Shown one piece after another: positions 33,299 to 42,175 of a DNA stretch of 51,774 bases. How positions within the stretch are numbered: position 1 is the first letter of the stretch; the number at the start of each line of letters is the position of its first letter. Made by a program: the position numbers and the translations under genes. The DNA is from Actinospica acidithermotolerans (GTDB taxonomy: Bacteria > Actinomycetota > Actinomycetes > Streptomycetales > Catenulisporaceae): the NCBI RefSeq assembly GCF_018139625.1, contig NZ_JAGSOH010000043.1, positions 1-51,774 on the forward strand, in the 5' to 3' direction. The notes under the pieces are model-generated. The model was not told where the DNA came from. It worked only from the letters and a program-made list of their open reading frames with translations, and did no database searches.

Positions 33299-34563
33299 CC
33301 GGTTCCGACTCGCGGGGCGCCGGGCCGCGGAAGGGCGGCGCCCCCGATCGGCCGACGGCCGTCGCCGATGCCGTTGCGGACGCGCACCGCCGCGAGTGGG
33401 GCTTCGTCCTCGCTGCGACGGCGCGCGTCACCCGGGACCTCGACCTCGCCGAGGAGTGCGTTCAGGACGCCTACGCCAAAGCCCTCGTGGCGTGGGCCGC
33501 GTCCGGCGTCCCCGATCGCCCCGCGGCCTGGCTCACCACCGCGGCCCGCAACCGCGCCGTCGACGTGCTGCGGCGCGAAGCCACGCTCCGCAGCCGCCTC
33601 CCGTTGCTCGCCGACGAAGCACCCGAACCCGAGCACGAGATCCCCGACGAGCGGCTCCGCCTGATCTTCACCTGCTGCCACCCGGCACTCGCGCTCGAAG
33701 CGCAGGTCGCCCTCACGCTCCGGCTGCTCTGCGGCCTCACCACGGCCGAGGTCGCCCGCGCGTTCCTGGTCAGCGAGCCGACCATGGCGGCGCGCATCAC
33801 CCGAGCCAAGAAGAAGATCGCCGGCGCGAACATTCCCTACCGCGTCCCCGATTCCGAGGACCTGCCGCACCGTGTGGAAGCGGTCCTGACCGTCGTCGAC
33901 CTGGTCTTCACCACCGGCCACACCGCCCCGAGCGGCGCCGACCTGGTCCGCACCGACCTGGCCGACCGCGCCTTGGACCTGGCCCGCATGCTCAGGGCGC
34001 TCCTGCCCGGCGACGCCGGGGTCGCCGGCCTGCTGGCCAACATCCTGCTCACCGACGCCCGCCGCGCTGCCCGGGTCGACGCCGCGGGCCGGCTGGTGCT
34101 GCTCAAGGACCAGGACCGCGGGCTTTGGGACCGCGAAGCAATCACCCAAGGTCGAGCCCTCGTCCGCGAAGCCCTGCGCCGCCGTCCGCCCACGCGCTTC
34201 GCGCTGATGGCGGCGATCGCCGCCGTCCACGACGAGGCGCCGTCGTGGGAGGACACGGACTGGCGCGAGATCGTCGGCCTCTACGAGGTCCTGCTTCGCC
34301 ACCACCCGTCACCGATCGCCGCACTCAACCGGGCGGTCGCGGTGAGCTTCGCCGAAGGCGCCGACGCCGGCCTGGCCGCGCTCGACGGACTCGTCCTGGA
34401 ACCGCAGCTCGCCTCCTACGGCTACGTCGGCGCGGCGCGCGGCGACATGCTCGCCCGCCTCGGCCGCCGCGACGAGGCCCGCGCCGCCTACCAGGAAGCC
34501 CTGCTGTTCACCGAGAACGAGGTCGAGCGTGAGTTCCTCGCCGCCCGGGTCGCCGAACTCTGA
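33295..34563 (+). CDS. ECF42-group RNA polymerase sigma factor with C-terminal extension
   Basis: 422-aa ECF sigma factor. Region 2 is HRREWGFVLAATARVTRDLDLAEECVQDAYAKAL with WLTTAARNRAVDVLRR. Region 4 includes LTLRLLCGLTTAEVARAFLVSEPTMAARITRAKKKI. A C-terminal extension of over 200 residues contains TPR-like helices (ALNRAVAVSFAEG...LGRRDEARAAYQEAL), the hallmark of ECF42, which needs no classical anti-sigma factor. GTG 33295 overlaps the TGA of the DGPF gene. It probably transcribes its own operon from the candidate promoter at 32877. Confidence 0.93.
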   Translation: MTGSDSRGAGPRKGGAPDRPTAVADAVADAHRREWGFVLAATARVTRDLDLAEECVQDAYAKALVAWAASGVPDRPAAWLTTAARNRAVDVLRREATLRSRLPLLADEAPEPEHEIPDERLRLIFTCCHPALALEAQVALTLRLLCGLTTAEVARAFLVSEPTMAARITRAKKKIAGANIPYRVPDSEDLPHRVEAVLTVVDLVFTTGHTAPSGADLVRTDLADRALDLARMLRALLPGDAGVAGLLANILLTDARRAARVDAAGRLVLLKDQDRGLWDREAITQGRALVREALRRRPPTRFALMAAIAAVHDEAPSWEDTDWREIVGLYEVLLRHHPSPIAALNRAVAVSFAEGADAGLAALDGLVLEPQLASYGYVGAARGDMLARLGRRDEARAAYQEALLFTENEVEREFLAARVAEL

Positions 34564-34658
34564 GCCTCCGCCGTCGTCCTCCATCAGGGGTCGGGGACCG
34601 GACCGCTGGCCGTGTTCTGACTACGCGCCATATCTCGCGTCATATCGCTGAGAGCGAG

Positions 34659-35246
34659 TCACGGTGCGGGTTTGGACCAGTGGGTTTCAACGAGCCCTGG
34701 TACCGCTGCGACAGCGGCGGGGGACTGGGTCGCGAGCTGCATGACGTAGCCGACGTAGATGCAGGCGAACGTGGATGCCGTCGCCTCCACCTCGGCCTCG
34801 GGGGTGCCGGTCGCCGCCCGGAGCACGTCCGCGAAGATTCGGTGAGTCTCGGAGAACGCGGCGTTCAGGTGCGCGGCGATGGCGGCGTTCCGGAGGCTCT
34901 CCGACCAGACGAGCAGGGCGAGCGCCGCCGTGTCCCGGCTTTCGTGCTCGGCGCGGATGTACGCGCAGAGTTCGGAGAGGACCGCGCCGGCGCCGCGCTG
35001 GCCGTGCTCCTCGGCGATGCGCTGTGCCGCCTGCGTGATCCCGTCGAGGTTCTGCGCGGCGAGCGCCGCAACGATCTCGTCCTTGCCCGCGAAGTAGAGG
35101 TAGACCACCCCGGCCGAGACCCCGGCCTCGCGGCATACGTCCGCGATGGATGTGGCGTGGAAGCCGTCGCGCACGAAGCAGCGGCGAGCGGCGTCGAGGA
35201 CGTGCGCGCGGCGGGCGTCCCGGTATGCGGCGGTGACCTTCGGCAT
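34659..35246 (-). CDS. TetR-family regulator of the CMD operon
   Basis: 195-aa TetR regulator. The N-terminal HTH reads RRAHVLDAARRCFVRDGFHATS...REAGVSAGVVYLYFAGKDEI; the C-terminal domain is helical and of the TetR_C family. It is divergent from the CMD/CMD/SMP-30 operon across two nearly identical operator repeats. It probably represses that operon until a ligand binds. Confidence 0.9.
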   Translation of the reverse strand: MPKVTAAYRDARRAHVLDAARRCFVRDGFHATSIADVCREAGVSAGVVYLYFAGKDEIVAALAAQNLDGITQAAQRIAEEHGQRGAGAVLSELCAYIRAEHESRDTAALALLVWSESLRNAAIAAHLNAAFSETHRIFADVLRAATGTPEAEVEATASTFACIYVGYVMQLATQSPAAVAAVPGLVETHWSKPAP

Positions 35247-35269
35247 GGCGGAAGTGTACCCCCTAAAAA

Positions 35270-35341
35270 GAATGAGCGCTCGGTTTACAAGAGCGGCCGG
35301 TCGGCGTACGGTGGTTATTAAAGCGAATGAACGCTCGGTTT
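35270..35341. promoter_or_regulatory. Paired TetR operators
   Basis: GAATGAGCGCTCGGTTT (35270-35286) and GAATGAACGCTCGGTTT (35325-35341) differ at one base and are offset by 55 bp. Each contains the AATGA-CGCTC core common in TetR operators. One lies near the tetR start, the other just before the ribosome-binding site of the rightward operon. Confidence 0.8.
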
Positions 35342-35354
35342 TTTAGGAGGTCCC

Positions 35355-35930
35355 ATGCGGCTGCCGTACATCCCGCCGGATCGGCTGAGTCCGGCGCAGC
35401 GACTGCTCTACGACGCGTTCGAGGCGGCGACGAAGGACGCCGCCGAGTACCAGGGCTTCGAGGTCAGGCGCGCCGACGGCGCATTCGTCGGCCCGTGGGG
35501 CGTGATGCTGCACTTTCCGCAGCTCGCCGTGCCGCTCGGCCAGTTCATCGGGCTGGCGCAGCAGCTCGACGGCATCAGCGAGCGCGCCCGGCAGGTGGTG
35601 ATCCTCACGGTCGGCGGACGGTTCAACGTCGCCTACGAGCTCTACGCGCACGACACGCTCGCCCGGCGCGCGGGACTGCGCCAGGACCAGATCGCCGCGC
35701 TCAGCGCCGGAGCCCGCCCGACCGACCTCGCCGAAGACGAGCTGCTCGCCGCCGACGTCGCCACCGCACTCGCACGCGGCGGCGAGTTGCCGGGTCCGCT
35801 GTACGACGCGGCGGTCGCGACGCTCGGCCAGGACGGCTTCGACGCCGTCGTGTTCATCACCATCCACTACCTGGCGCTGGGCACCCTGCTCAACGCCTAC
35901 GACGTTCCCGCCGGAGGTGCGAAGTCATGA
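35355..35930 (+). CDS. Carboxymuconolactone-decarboxylase-family protein
   Basis: 191-aa CMD/AhpD-fold protein. ATG 35355 follows TAGGAGG. The family core is ISERARQVVILTVGGRFNVAYELYAHDTLARRAGL. It keeps the Glu and His positions (YELYAH) but has no CxxC, so it is not an AhpD peroxidase reductase. Close relatives include gamma-carboxymuconolactone decarboxylases and proteins of unknown activity. The next gene, overlapping by ATGA, is a second member; the two may form a heteromer. Confidence 0.85.
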   Translation: MRLPYIPPDRLSPAQRLLYDAFEAATKDAAEYQGFEVRRADGAFVGPWGVMLHFPQLAVPLGQFIGLAQQLDGISERARQVVILTVGGRFNVAYELYAHDTLARRAGLRQDQIAALSAGARPTDLAEDELLAADVATALARGGELPGPLYDAAVATLGQDGFDAVVFITIHYLALGTLLNAYDVPAGGAKS

Positions 35931-36526
35931 CCGACATCGACGCGATGAAGGCGATGCTCGAGGATGCGAGCGACTTCGGGACGTTCGGGCGCTACGTGGA
36001 GACGCCGGTCGCCGAGATGCAGCCGGCCGAGCGCGAGGCGTTCGACTACACGAAGAACCTGCGCGGCCTGGTCCCGGGCCCGCACAAGATCTGGGCGGCC
36101 AATCCCGCGCTCCTCACGAAGATCGCGCCGATCGGTGCGTACTACCAGGCGGAATCGACGCTCTCGAAGGCCGAGATCGAGATCGCGACCTGCGTGATCT
36201 GCGGTTTCTGGGGCGCCGCTTACAGCAGCCACGAGCACGAGAAGATCGGCGTGGCACTCGGCCACCTCGACCCGGCCGAGGTCGAAGCCCTGATCGCCGG
36301 GCTGCCGACGAAGTTCGGCGACGCCCGCCAGCAGGTCGTCTACGAACTCTCCACCGCCCTCGCCGCGACCCGCGTGGTGCCCGGCGGCCTGTTCCGCCGG
36401 GCACAGGACCTGCTCGGTGACGCCGGGATCGTCGATGTCACGGTCCTGCTGGGCTGGTTCAGCGCCGTCTCGCTCACCCTCAACGCCTACGACGTGCCGG
36501 CGAACGCCACCGGCCTCGACCAGTGA
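35927..36526 (+). CDS. Second carboxymuconolactone-decarboxylase-like protein
   Basis: 199-aa CMD-fold protein starting in an ATGA overlap. The core is LSKAEIEIATCVICGFWGAAYSSHEHEKIGVALG, containing CVIC and a His pair. The spacing differs from canonical AhpD CxxC...H, so redox activity is uncertain. The C-terminal part ends in a segment like that of its upstream partner (LNAYDVPAN against LNAYDVPAG), pointing to an old tandem duplication. Confidence 0.82.
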   Translation: MTDIDAMKAMLEDASDFGTFGRYVETPVAEMQPAEREAFDYTKNLRGLVPGPHKIWAANPALLTKIAPIGAYYQAESTLSKAEIEIATCVICGFWGAAYSSHEHEKIGVALGHLDPAEVEALIAGLPTKFGDARQQVVYELSTALAATRVVPGGLFRRAQDLLGDAGIVDVTVLLGWFSAVSLTLNAYDVPANATGLDQ

Positions 36527-36539
36527 AGGAGCAGTGATC

Positions 36540-37544
36540 ATGGCGCTCGCGCCGCTTCCCGAGGTCACCCTGACCCCGGTCGCCTACTTCCCGGAGAAGT
36601 ACTTCCTGGAGAACCTCGCCGTCCGGGCCGACGGCTCGGTGCTGATCACCGCGGTGCTGCAGAAGGAGCTGTGGCTCGTGCCGGGGCCGGCTCCGCGCAG
36701 CCTCGTCGAGCCCGTGCTCGTGCACGCCTTCGACCACCCCGTGACCGGCATCGTCGAGGTCGAACCCGACGTGTTCGTGCTCAGCCTCACCGAGGGCTAC
36801 ACCACGCACGAATCGCACCTGGTCCGCCTCGACCTGAACGGCTGGACTCCGGGCACGCCGGTCGCCCCGGAGACCGTCTACACCTTCGACCACCGAGTGC
36901 GCGCCCTGAACGGCAGCTGCCTGCTCGGCCCCGGCGTCATGGCCGTCGCCGACTGCTTCGCCGGACTGATCTGGCGGGTCGACCTGGCCGACCACGCCCG
37001 ATCCGCGACCGCCCGCGTCTGGGCCGAGCACGACACGATGGGCGACGACCCGGACGGCGGACTGCCGTGGCCGCCGCAGCCGGGGGTCAACGGAGTGCGC
37101 TACGGCGAGCGGACCGGATACCTCTACTACACGTCCACCGCGCAGCAGGTCTTCATGCGCGTCCCGATCGACCCGGCCACTCTGGAGGCGGCCGGCCAGC
37201 CGGAGTTCATCGCGGCCATCACCGACGGCGACGACTTCTGCATCGACGAGACGAAGGGCTTCGCCTACGTCACCCGGCACCGCGCCAACACCCTCGACCG
37301 CGTCCCGCTCACCCCGCGGCACGGCACCGAGGTGCGCCACATCGCGGGCGACCCGCTCGATCCGGTGATCGTCGGGCCGTCCAGCGCCTACTGGGGCCGC
37401 GAGCCCGGCGACGAGGGCCGCGTGATGTACGTGACCACCGACGGCGGCACCACCGCCCCGCCCGAAGGCATCGTGCGCAACGCTGCCCTGCTCCGCGTCG
37501 AACTGCGGGAGAAGGAGGCAGAACTGCGGGAGAAGGAGGCATGA
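36540..37544 (+). CDS. SMP-30/gluconolactonase-like beta-propeller protein
   Basis: 334-aa predicted six-bladed propeller. ATG 36540 follows AAGGAG. Repeating blades are visible (NLAVRADGSVLITAV, HPVTGIVEVEPDVFVLSL, GVNGVRYGERTGYLYYTSTA, DDFCIDETKGFAYVTRH), which resemble SMP-30/strictosidine-synthase-like lactonases with metal-binding Glu/Asn/Asp sites. No signal peptide. It is the third gene of the TetR-controlled operon and may hydrolyse a lactone made or used by the CMD proteins. The C-terminus contains a duplicated ELREKEA. Confidence 0.83.
   Translation: MALAPLPEVTLTPVAYFPEKYFLENLAVRADGSVLITAVLQKELWLVPGPAPRSLVEPVLVHAFDHPVTGIVEVEPDVFVLSLTEGYTTHESHLVRLDLNGWTPGTPVAPETVYTFDHRVRALNGSCLLGPGVMAVADCFAGLIWRVDLADHARSATARVWAEHDTMGDDPDGGLPWPPQPGVNGVRYGERTGYLYYTSTAQQVFMRVPIDPATLEAAGQPEFIAAITDGDDFCIDETKGFAYVTRHRANTLDRVPLTPRHGTEVRHIAGDPLDPVIVGPSSAYWGREPGDEGRVMYVTTDGGTTAPPEGIVRNAALLRVELREKEAELREKEA
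37500..37541 (+). repeat. 21-bp perfect tandem duplication at the SMP-30 gene end
   Basis: A 21-bp unit (GAACTGCGGGAGAAGGAGGC plus A) is repeated head to tail at 37500-37520 and 37521-37541, just before the TGA at 37542. It duplicates the codons ELREKEA together with the GGAG-containing ribosome-binding site of the next ORF. Confidence 0.95.
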
Positions 37545-37777
37545 GCAGGCATAGCGAGCTCACCACCATCGGCGCGACGGCGATCGAGACGTACGTCGAT
37601 GACGCGGCCGGGGACAAGGACGCGGGGTTCGTGGCCGATTTCCTGAGCGGGCACTCGAATCTGGCGGGCTCACAGGCAGATGCCGAGGACACAGAGCACG
37701 GGGGACTGCGTGGAGGATGCCGAGGCCGACGGGGTGGCAGTCGCAGTGGCGGAAGTGGTCGTCGTCGACGTCGATGA
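37541..37777 (+). pseudogene. Truncated fourth ORF of the CMD operon
   Basis: Starts in an ATGA overlap with a strong ribosome-binding site. The first 45 or so codons (MSRHSELTTIGATAIETY, VDDAAGDKDAGFVADFLSG) have normal codon bias. After about 37680 it becomes Arg/Gly-rich antisense of the leftward zinc-ribbon gene. It looks like the 5' piece of a lost gene, perhaps a hydrolase, cut where the leftward gene now ends. Function not assignable. Confidence 0.45.
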
Positions 37778-38548
37778 CCTCGTTGACACCGTCGACGCGC
37801 TCGACGCAGTCGCGATCGGGGCCGCGGTGGCCGACGCGGCGGCCGTGGACACGGACTGCGACGTGGTCTGGGCTGCGTGGCGCGGCGTGTAGCCCGGGGC
37901 GTCCGCCAGACTCTGCGACGCGGTGGCGGAGGCCGTCGGCTGCCGAGTCGCGGTCGCAGTGGCTCCGTGGTCGGACTGGGACGCCGTCTGCCGGGACTGC
38001 GTCTGCGCCGTGGACGATGTGTGCGAGGCGGCCTGGACCGGCACAGACGCGACGGCGGCGGATCCGGCCGAGCTGCTCGTGTGGGCCGTCGTCGACAGAT
38101 TGCCGAGGGCGAGGGTGCCGAGGACGGCGATACCCGCGAAACCCCCCGTGGCGGTGGTCACCCTGGCCGCGAGGGACCGGCGGCGGTGGGAGTGGCGGAC
38201 GCGGCGGGCGCTCGCGTCGGCCCCGGCCTCGTTGCCGTGCGAGCCGACCTCCGAGTCGGCGTAACCGTCCGCGGCGAACACCGCCGAGCGCGGTGCGGCA
38301 TGCGCTCCGGTCCGGGCCTTCGGACGGCCGCGGCCCGGTCCGGCGGCGCGCCCGGAAGCGGCGGCCGCGTCGGCTCCGTGGCCCGCCTTCGCCGGCACGG
38401 GCTGCCGCGCACCCGCGCCTGTCTGGCGCATTGGGCCGCCCACGGGCGGCTCGGCCGCGCCCGCCATCGACTCGACGACGGCTCCGCATCCCGGGCAGGA
38501 CACGACGCCATTGAGTTCCCTGAGACACGAAGTGCAGTAATTCACCAT
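37670..38548 (-). CDS. Zinc-ribbon, single-pass, Ser/Thr/Ala-rich protein
   Basis: 292-aa protein. ATG 38548 follows AGGATCC. The N-terminal zinc ribbon has Cys5, Cys8, Cys18 and Cys21 (CTSC...CPGC). A charged linker of about 100 residues follows, then a membrane helix (TGGFAGIAVLGTLAL, about 140-158). The last 130 residues are a low-complexity Ser/Thr/Ala/Gln region with a short Cys-containing end (SPVLCVLGICL). The plan, cytoplasmic ribbon, anchor and extended extracellular stalk, suggests a surface or signalling protein. Function unknown. Confidence 0.7.
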   Translation of the reverse strand: MVNYCTSCLRELNGVVSCPGCGAVVESMAGAAEPPVGGPMRQTGAGARQPVPAKAGHGADAAAASGRAAGPGRGRPKARTGAHAAPRSAVFAADGYADSEVGSHGNEAGADASARRVRHSHRRRSLAARVTTATGGFAGIAVLGTLALGNLSTTAHTSSSAGSAAVASVPVQAASHTSSTAQTQSRQTASQSDHGATATATRQPTASATASQSLADAPGYTPRHAAQTTSQSVSTAAASATAAPIATASSASTVSTRSSTSTTTTSATATATPSASASSTQSPVLCVLGICL

Positions 38549-38807
38549 GGATCCTGAACATTGAATTAACGGGCTTCGACCAGGCACGCTAACGTGCGCA
38601 TGCGGTGCCGCACGGCCGGTTGAGGTCAGCTCAAGGCAAAAGCCACGGAAAGGATTGGCGTTTTCCGGCGGGACGTCACCGCATCAAGTCTGTGCCATTT
38701 TGCGCGTCTCGCGGCGTCATTGTGCGTCAGACGTTTGCCGCCCTCGTGGCCGGCTCCGCACAGGGGTCCGCCTGCGCCGGTGAGGCGCGATCGGCGAGAC
38801 TGGCGGT

Positions 38808-41402
38808 GTGAATCCCGCCTGGCTCGAGCTTCCCGTCCGCAGCGCCGTCCCTGAACTCCGGCGCGCCCTGGACCAGCGCGGGACCGCCGTCCTGGCCGCA
38901 CCGCCCGGGACCGGGAAGACGACGCTGGTACCGCTGGCCCTGGCCGGCCTGGTGCCGGAGGCCGACTTCGATGCGCAAGCAGCCGGGCCGCGCCGGGTGC
39001 TGGTCGCCGAGCCCCGTCGGCTCGCGGTCCGCGCCGCGGCGCGGCGGATGGCCTGGCTGCTGGGCGAACCGGTGGGGGAGCGGGTCGGCTTCACGGTGCG
39101 CGGCGAGCGCAAGACCGGGCCGCGCACCGTGGTCGAGGTGGTCACCACCGGCGTGCTGCTGCAACGGCTGCAGCGCGAGCAGGAACTGGCCGGCGTGGAC
39201 ATCGTCGTACTGGACGAATGCCATGAGCGGCACCTGGACGCAGACACCGCACTGGCCTTCCTCCTCGATGTCCGGGCCGCCCTTCGCCCCGACCTGCAGG
39301 TACTCTGCGCCTCGGCGACCTCAGACACCGCCGCGTGGGCCCGGCTGCTGGGCGGGGCGGATCAGGCGCCCGCACCCGTCGTGGAAGCCCACGGCATCCA
39401 GCACCCGGTAGAGGTCGTCTGGTCGCCGCCGCCTCGGCCGGTGCGCGCGCCGCAAGGGCTGCGCGTAGATCCCGCGCTGCTGGAGCATGTCGCCGCGACC
39501 GTGCGGCGCGCACTGCGCGAACGCGAAGGGGACGTATTGTGCTTCCTGCCCGGCGCGGGCGAGATCGCCCGGGTCGCCGGGATGCTGGCCGGACTGCGTA
39601 ACAGCGTGGACGTGCTGCAGTTGCACGGGCGGGCCGAGTCCGCGATCCAGGAGGCGGCGCTGACCGCCGGTGGCCGCCGGCGGGTGGTGCTGTCCACCTC
39701 CGTCGCCGAGTCCTCGCTGACCGTGCCAGGGGTACGCACCGTCGTGGACTGCGGTCTCGCCAGGGAGCCGCGCACCGACCACTCCCGCGGCCTGGCCGCA
39801 TTGGTCACCGTCCGGGCGTCGCTGGCCACCGGACGCCAGCGCGCCGGACGCGCGGGGCGCGAGGCCCCCGGAGCGGTCTACCGCTGCTGGGCGCAATTCG
39901 AGGACGCGAGGGCCAGGCCCATGCCGACCCCCGAGATCATGCAGGCAGACCTCACCTCTTTCGCACTCCAGGTCGCCTGCTGGGGCGCCCCGGGAGCCCG
40001 CGGCCTCGCGCTGCCCGACCTGCCCCCGGACGGCGCGATGGCCGCCGCCCGAGACGTGTTGACCGCTCTGGGCGCCGTCGACGCCGAGGGCCGCGCCACC
40101 GAGCGGGGCGTGAGCATCACCCGCACGGGCCTGCACCCTCGGCTCGGCCGAGCCCTGCTGGACGGTGCCGCGGTGGTCGGCGCACGCCTGGCGGCCGAAC
40201 TGGCGGCGCTGTTGTCCGAGGAACCCCCGCGCGCACTGGGCGACGACCTGGCCGCGGTCCACCGCGCCGCCGCCGCCGGCCGCGACCCCTATGCCGCCCG
40301 CTGGCGCGACGAGGTCCGCCGACTGCTGGGCCACATCGGGTCCGCAGGCGATCCCCGGCCGCCGGTCAGCCCGGCCGAGGCGGCCGGTCTGATCGTCGGG
40401 CTCGCCTTCCCCGAACGCATCGCGCGGGCCCGTGCGGGGAGGGGCTCGGGTTCGGGTTCGTCGAAGCCCGAACCCGGCGCACGCGCCTCCTACCTGATGG
40501 CCTCGGGCACCGCCGCCGACACGGCGCCCGGCTCCGCCCTGTCCGGCGCGGAGTGGATCGCCGTCGCGGTCGCCGACCGCCCGTCCGGATCTCCGGCCGC
40601 CCGGGTCCGGTTGGCCGCCGTGCTGGACGAGGCCGCCGCACGACGTTGCGCCCCGTCCCTGCTCACTGAGCGTGAGAAAGTCCGCTGGGCCGTTCCTGCC
40701 GGCTCGCGCCGGGGCGAGATCGCGGCCAGAAGGGTCCAATCCCTGGGCGCGATCGAACTCACCGCCAGACTCCTCGCCGACCCCGACCCCGCCGACCTGC
40801 GCGCCGCGCTGCTGGAAGGCCTGGCCGCCGAGACCGTCAGCGAACTGCTCACCTGGCCGGCCGAGGCCACCGCCCTACGTCAACGCCTGGCATTCCTGCA
40901 CCGCACTCTCGGCCAACCCTGGCCCGCGGTCGACGACGAGGCATTGCTGGCTCGGGCCGACCAGTGGCTGGAGCCCGAACTCTCCCGCGCCCGGCACCGC
41001 GCCGACCTGGAACGCATCCCCACGACAACTGCCCTGACCCGGCTGCTGCCCTGGCCCGCCGCCGGGCGCCTGGATGAACTCGCCCCCGAACGCATCACCG
41101 TTCCCAGCGGCAGCCGGATTCGCGTCGACTACTCCGCTGACCGCCCCGTGCTCGCCGTCAAGATCCAAGAGCTTTTCGGCCTGGACGCGGCCCCGCAACT
41201 GGCCGACGGCCGCGTCACCCTGACGATCCACCTGCTCTCTCCCGCAGGGCGCCCTGCCGCCGTCACCAGCGACCTCGCCTCCTTCTGGCGCGAGGGCTAC
41301 CGCGCCGTCCGCGCCGACCTGCGCGGCCGCTACCCGCGCCACCCCTGGCCCGAGGACCCCACCGCCGCCCAGCCGACCCGGCGTCTCAATCAGCGCAAAT
41401 AA
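38808..41402 (+). CDS. hrpB: ATP-dependent RNA helicase HrpB
   Basis: 864-aa DEAH-type helicase. Walker A is AAPPGTGKTT (30-39), motif II is VLDECHERH (DECH 136-139), motif III is CASATSDT and motif VI is GRQRAGRAGREAPG. The helicase-associated and HrpB-specific C-terminal regions follow (ERITVPSGSRIRVDY, LSPAGRPAAVTSDLASFW). The length is normal. It starts with GTG in a region without close partners. HrpB helicases are widespread but their RNA targets are unclear. Confidence 0.93.
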   Translation: MNPAWLELPVRSAVPELRRALDQRGTAVLAAPPGTGKTTLVPLALAGLVPEADFDAQAAGPRRVLVAEPRRLAVRAAARRMAWLLGEPVGERVGFTVRGERKTGPRTVVEVVTTGVLLQRLQREQELAGVDIVVLDECHERHLDADTALAFLLDVRAALRPDLQVLCASATSDTAAWARLLGGADQAPAPVVEAHGIQHPVEVVWSPPPRPVRAPQGLRVDPALLEHVAATVRRALREREGDVLCFLPGAGEIARVAGMLAGLRNSVDVLQLHGRAESAIQEAALTAGGRRRVVLSTSVAESSLTVPGVRTVVDCGLAREPRTDHSRGLAALVTVRASLATGRQRAGRAGREAPGAVYRCWAQFEDARARPMPTPEIMQADLTSFALQVACWGAPGARGLALPDLPPDGAMAAARDVLTALGAVDAEGRATERGVSITRTGLHPRLGRALLDGAAVVGARLAAELAALLSEEPPRALGDDLAAVHRAAAAGRDPYAARWRDEVRRLLGHIGSAGDPRPPVSPAEAAGLIVGLAFPERIARARAGRGSGSGSSKPEPGARASYLMASGTAADTAPGSALSGAEWIAVAVADRPSGSPAARVRLAAVLDEAAARRCAPSLLTEREKVRWAVPAGSRRGEIAARRVQSLGAIELTARLLADPDPADLRAALLEGLAAETVSELLTWPAEATALRQRLAFLHRTLGQPWPAVDDEALLARADQWLEPELSRARHRADLERIPTTTALTRLLPWPAAGRLDELAPERITVPSGSRIRVDYSADRPVLAVKIQELFGLDAAPQLADGRVTLTIHLLSPAGRPAAVTSDLASFWREGYRAVRADLRGRYPRHPWPEDPTAAQPTRRLNQRK

Positions 41403-41452
41403 GCCATGAGAGTAACCGGCGGGGGTCTTCCGGCGGGACGTACTCTGGCTCC

Positions 41453-42175
41453 ATGTTCTCGCCTCAAGGTCCATCAGCGCTTGAGTTGCTGATCCAGGCG
41501 CTTTCCTCGGTCGAACGCGGCTATGACCTGCTCGCGCCGAAGTTCGACCACACTCCCTTTCGTACGCCCGAGGACGTGCTCGACGCGTGCGCCGACGCAC
41601 TGACCGGACTCGGGCCGTTCGACGGGGGACTGGATGTGTGCTGTGGCACCGGAGCGGGCTTGCGGGTGCTCGAATCGCTGTGCGCGGGACGCATCAGCGG
41701 TGTCGACTTCAGCGCCGGCATGCTCGCCCAGGCACGCTACGCGTACCCCGAGGCCGAATATGTGCGTGCTGATGCCAGGGCCCTGCCCCTGGCCGGAGCT
41801 TTCGACCTGGCCGTCACCTTCGGGTCGCTCGGGCACTTCCTGCCCGCCGAGCGGCCCGCGTTCTTCGCCGGCGTGCACCGAGCGCTGCGACCCGGCGGGG
41901 TCTTCGCCTTCCCGGTGGGCGCGCCGCCACCCCTGGCCTCGCGCGCGTACTGGTCGGCCCAGGGATTCGACCTGGCGATGCGAGTGCGCAACGCTCTCTG
42001 GCGCCCCCCGTTCGTCATGTACTACCGCACCGGCGCACTGTCCGCGCTCCGCACCGACCTGGTGGCAGCAGGATTTGCCATGCCGAGTGTCACGCCCCTG
42101 ACGGCGCTGGGCCGACGCGACGACGGAAGCCCGAAGTACGGACTCGTCCTCGCCCGCAGAGCCGCCACGGCTTGA
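41453..42175 (+). CDS. SAM-dependent methyltransferase
   Basis: 240-aa class I methyltransferase. Motif I is GGLDVCCGTGAGLRVLE, motif II ISGVDFSAGMLAQA, then YVRADARALPL and HRALRPGGVFAFPVGAP. It starts 50 bp after hrpB and could be co-transcribed. Substrate unknown. Its stop codon opens a 16-bp tandem repeat. Confidence 0.85.
   Translation: MFSPQGPSALELLIQALSSVERGYDLLAPKFDHTPFRTPEDVLDACADALTGLGPFDGGLDVCCGTGAGLRVLESLCAGRISGVDFSAGMLAQARYAYPEAEYVRADARALPLAGAFDLAVTFGSLGHFLPAERPAFFAGVHRALRPGGVFAFPVGAPPPLASRAYWSAQGFDLAMRVRNALWRPPFVMYYRTGALSALRTDLVAAGFAMPSVTPLTALGRRDDGSPKYGLVLARRAATA

Noticed and set aside
35927-36526. AhpD-type peroxidase role for the second CMD protein
   Set aside because: It has CVIC, but the spacing to the His pair does not fit the AhpD ExxxxxCxxCxxxH arrangement and no AhpC gene is nearby.
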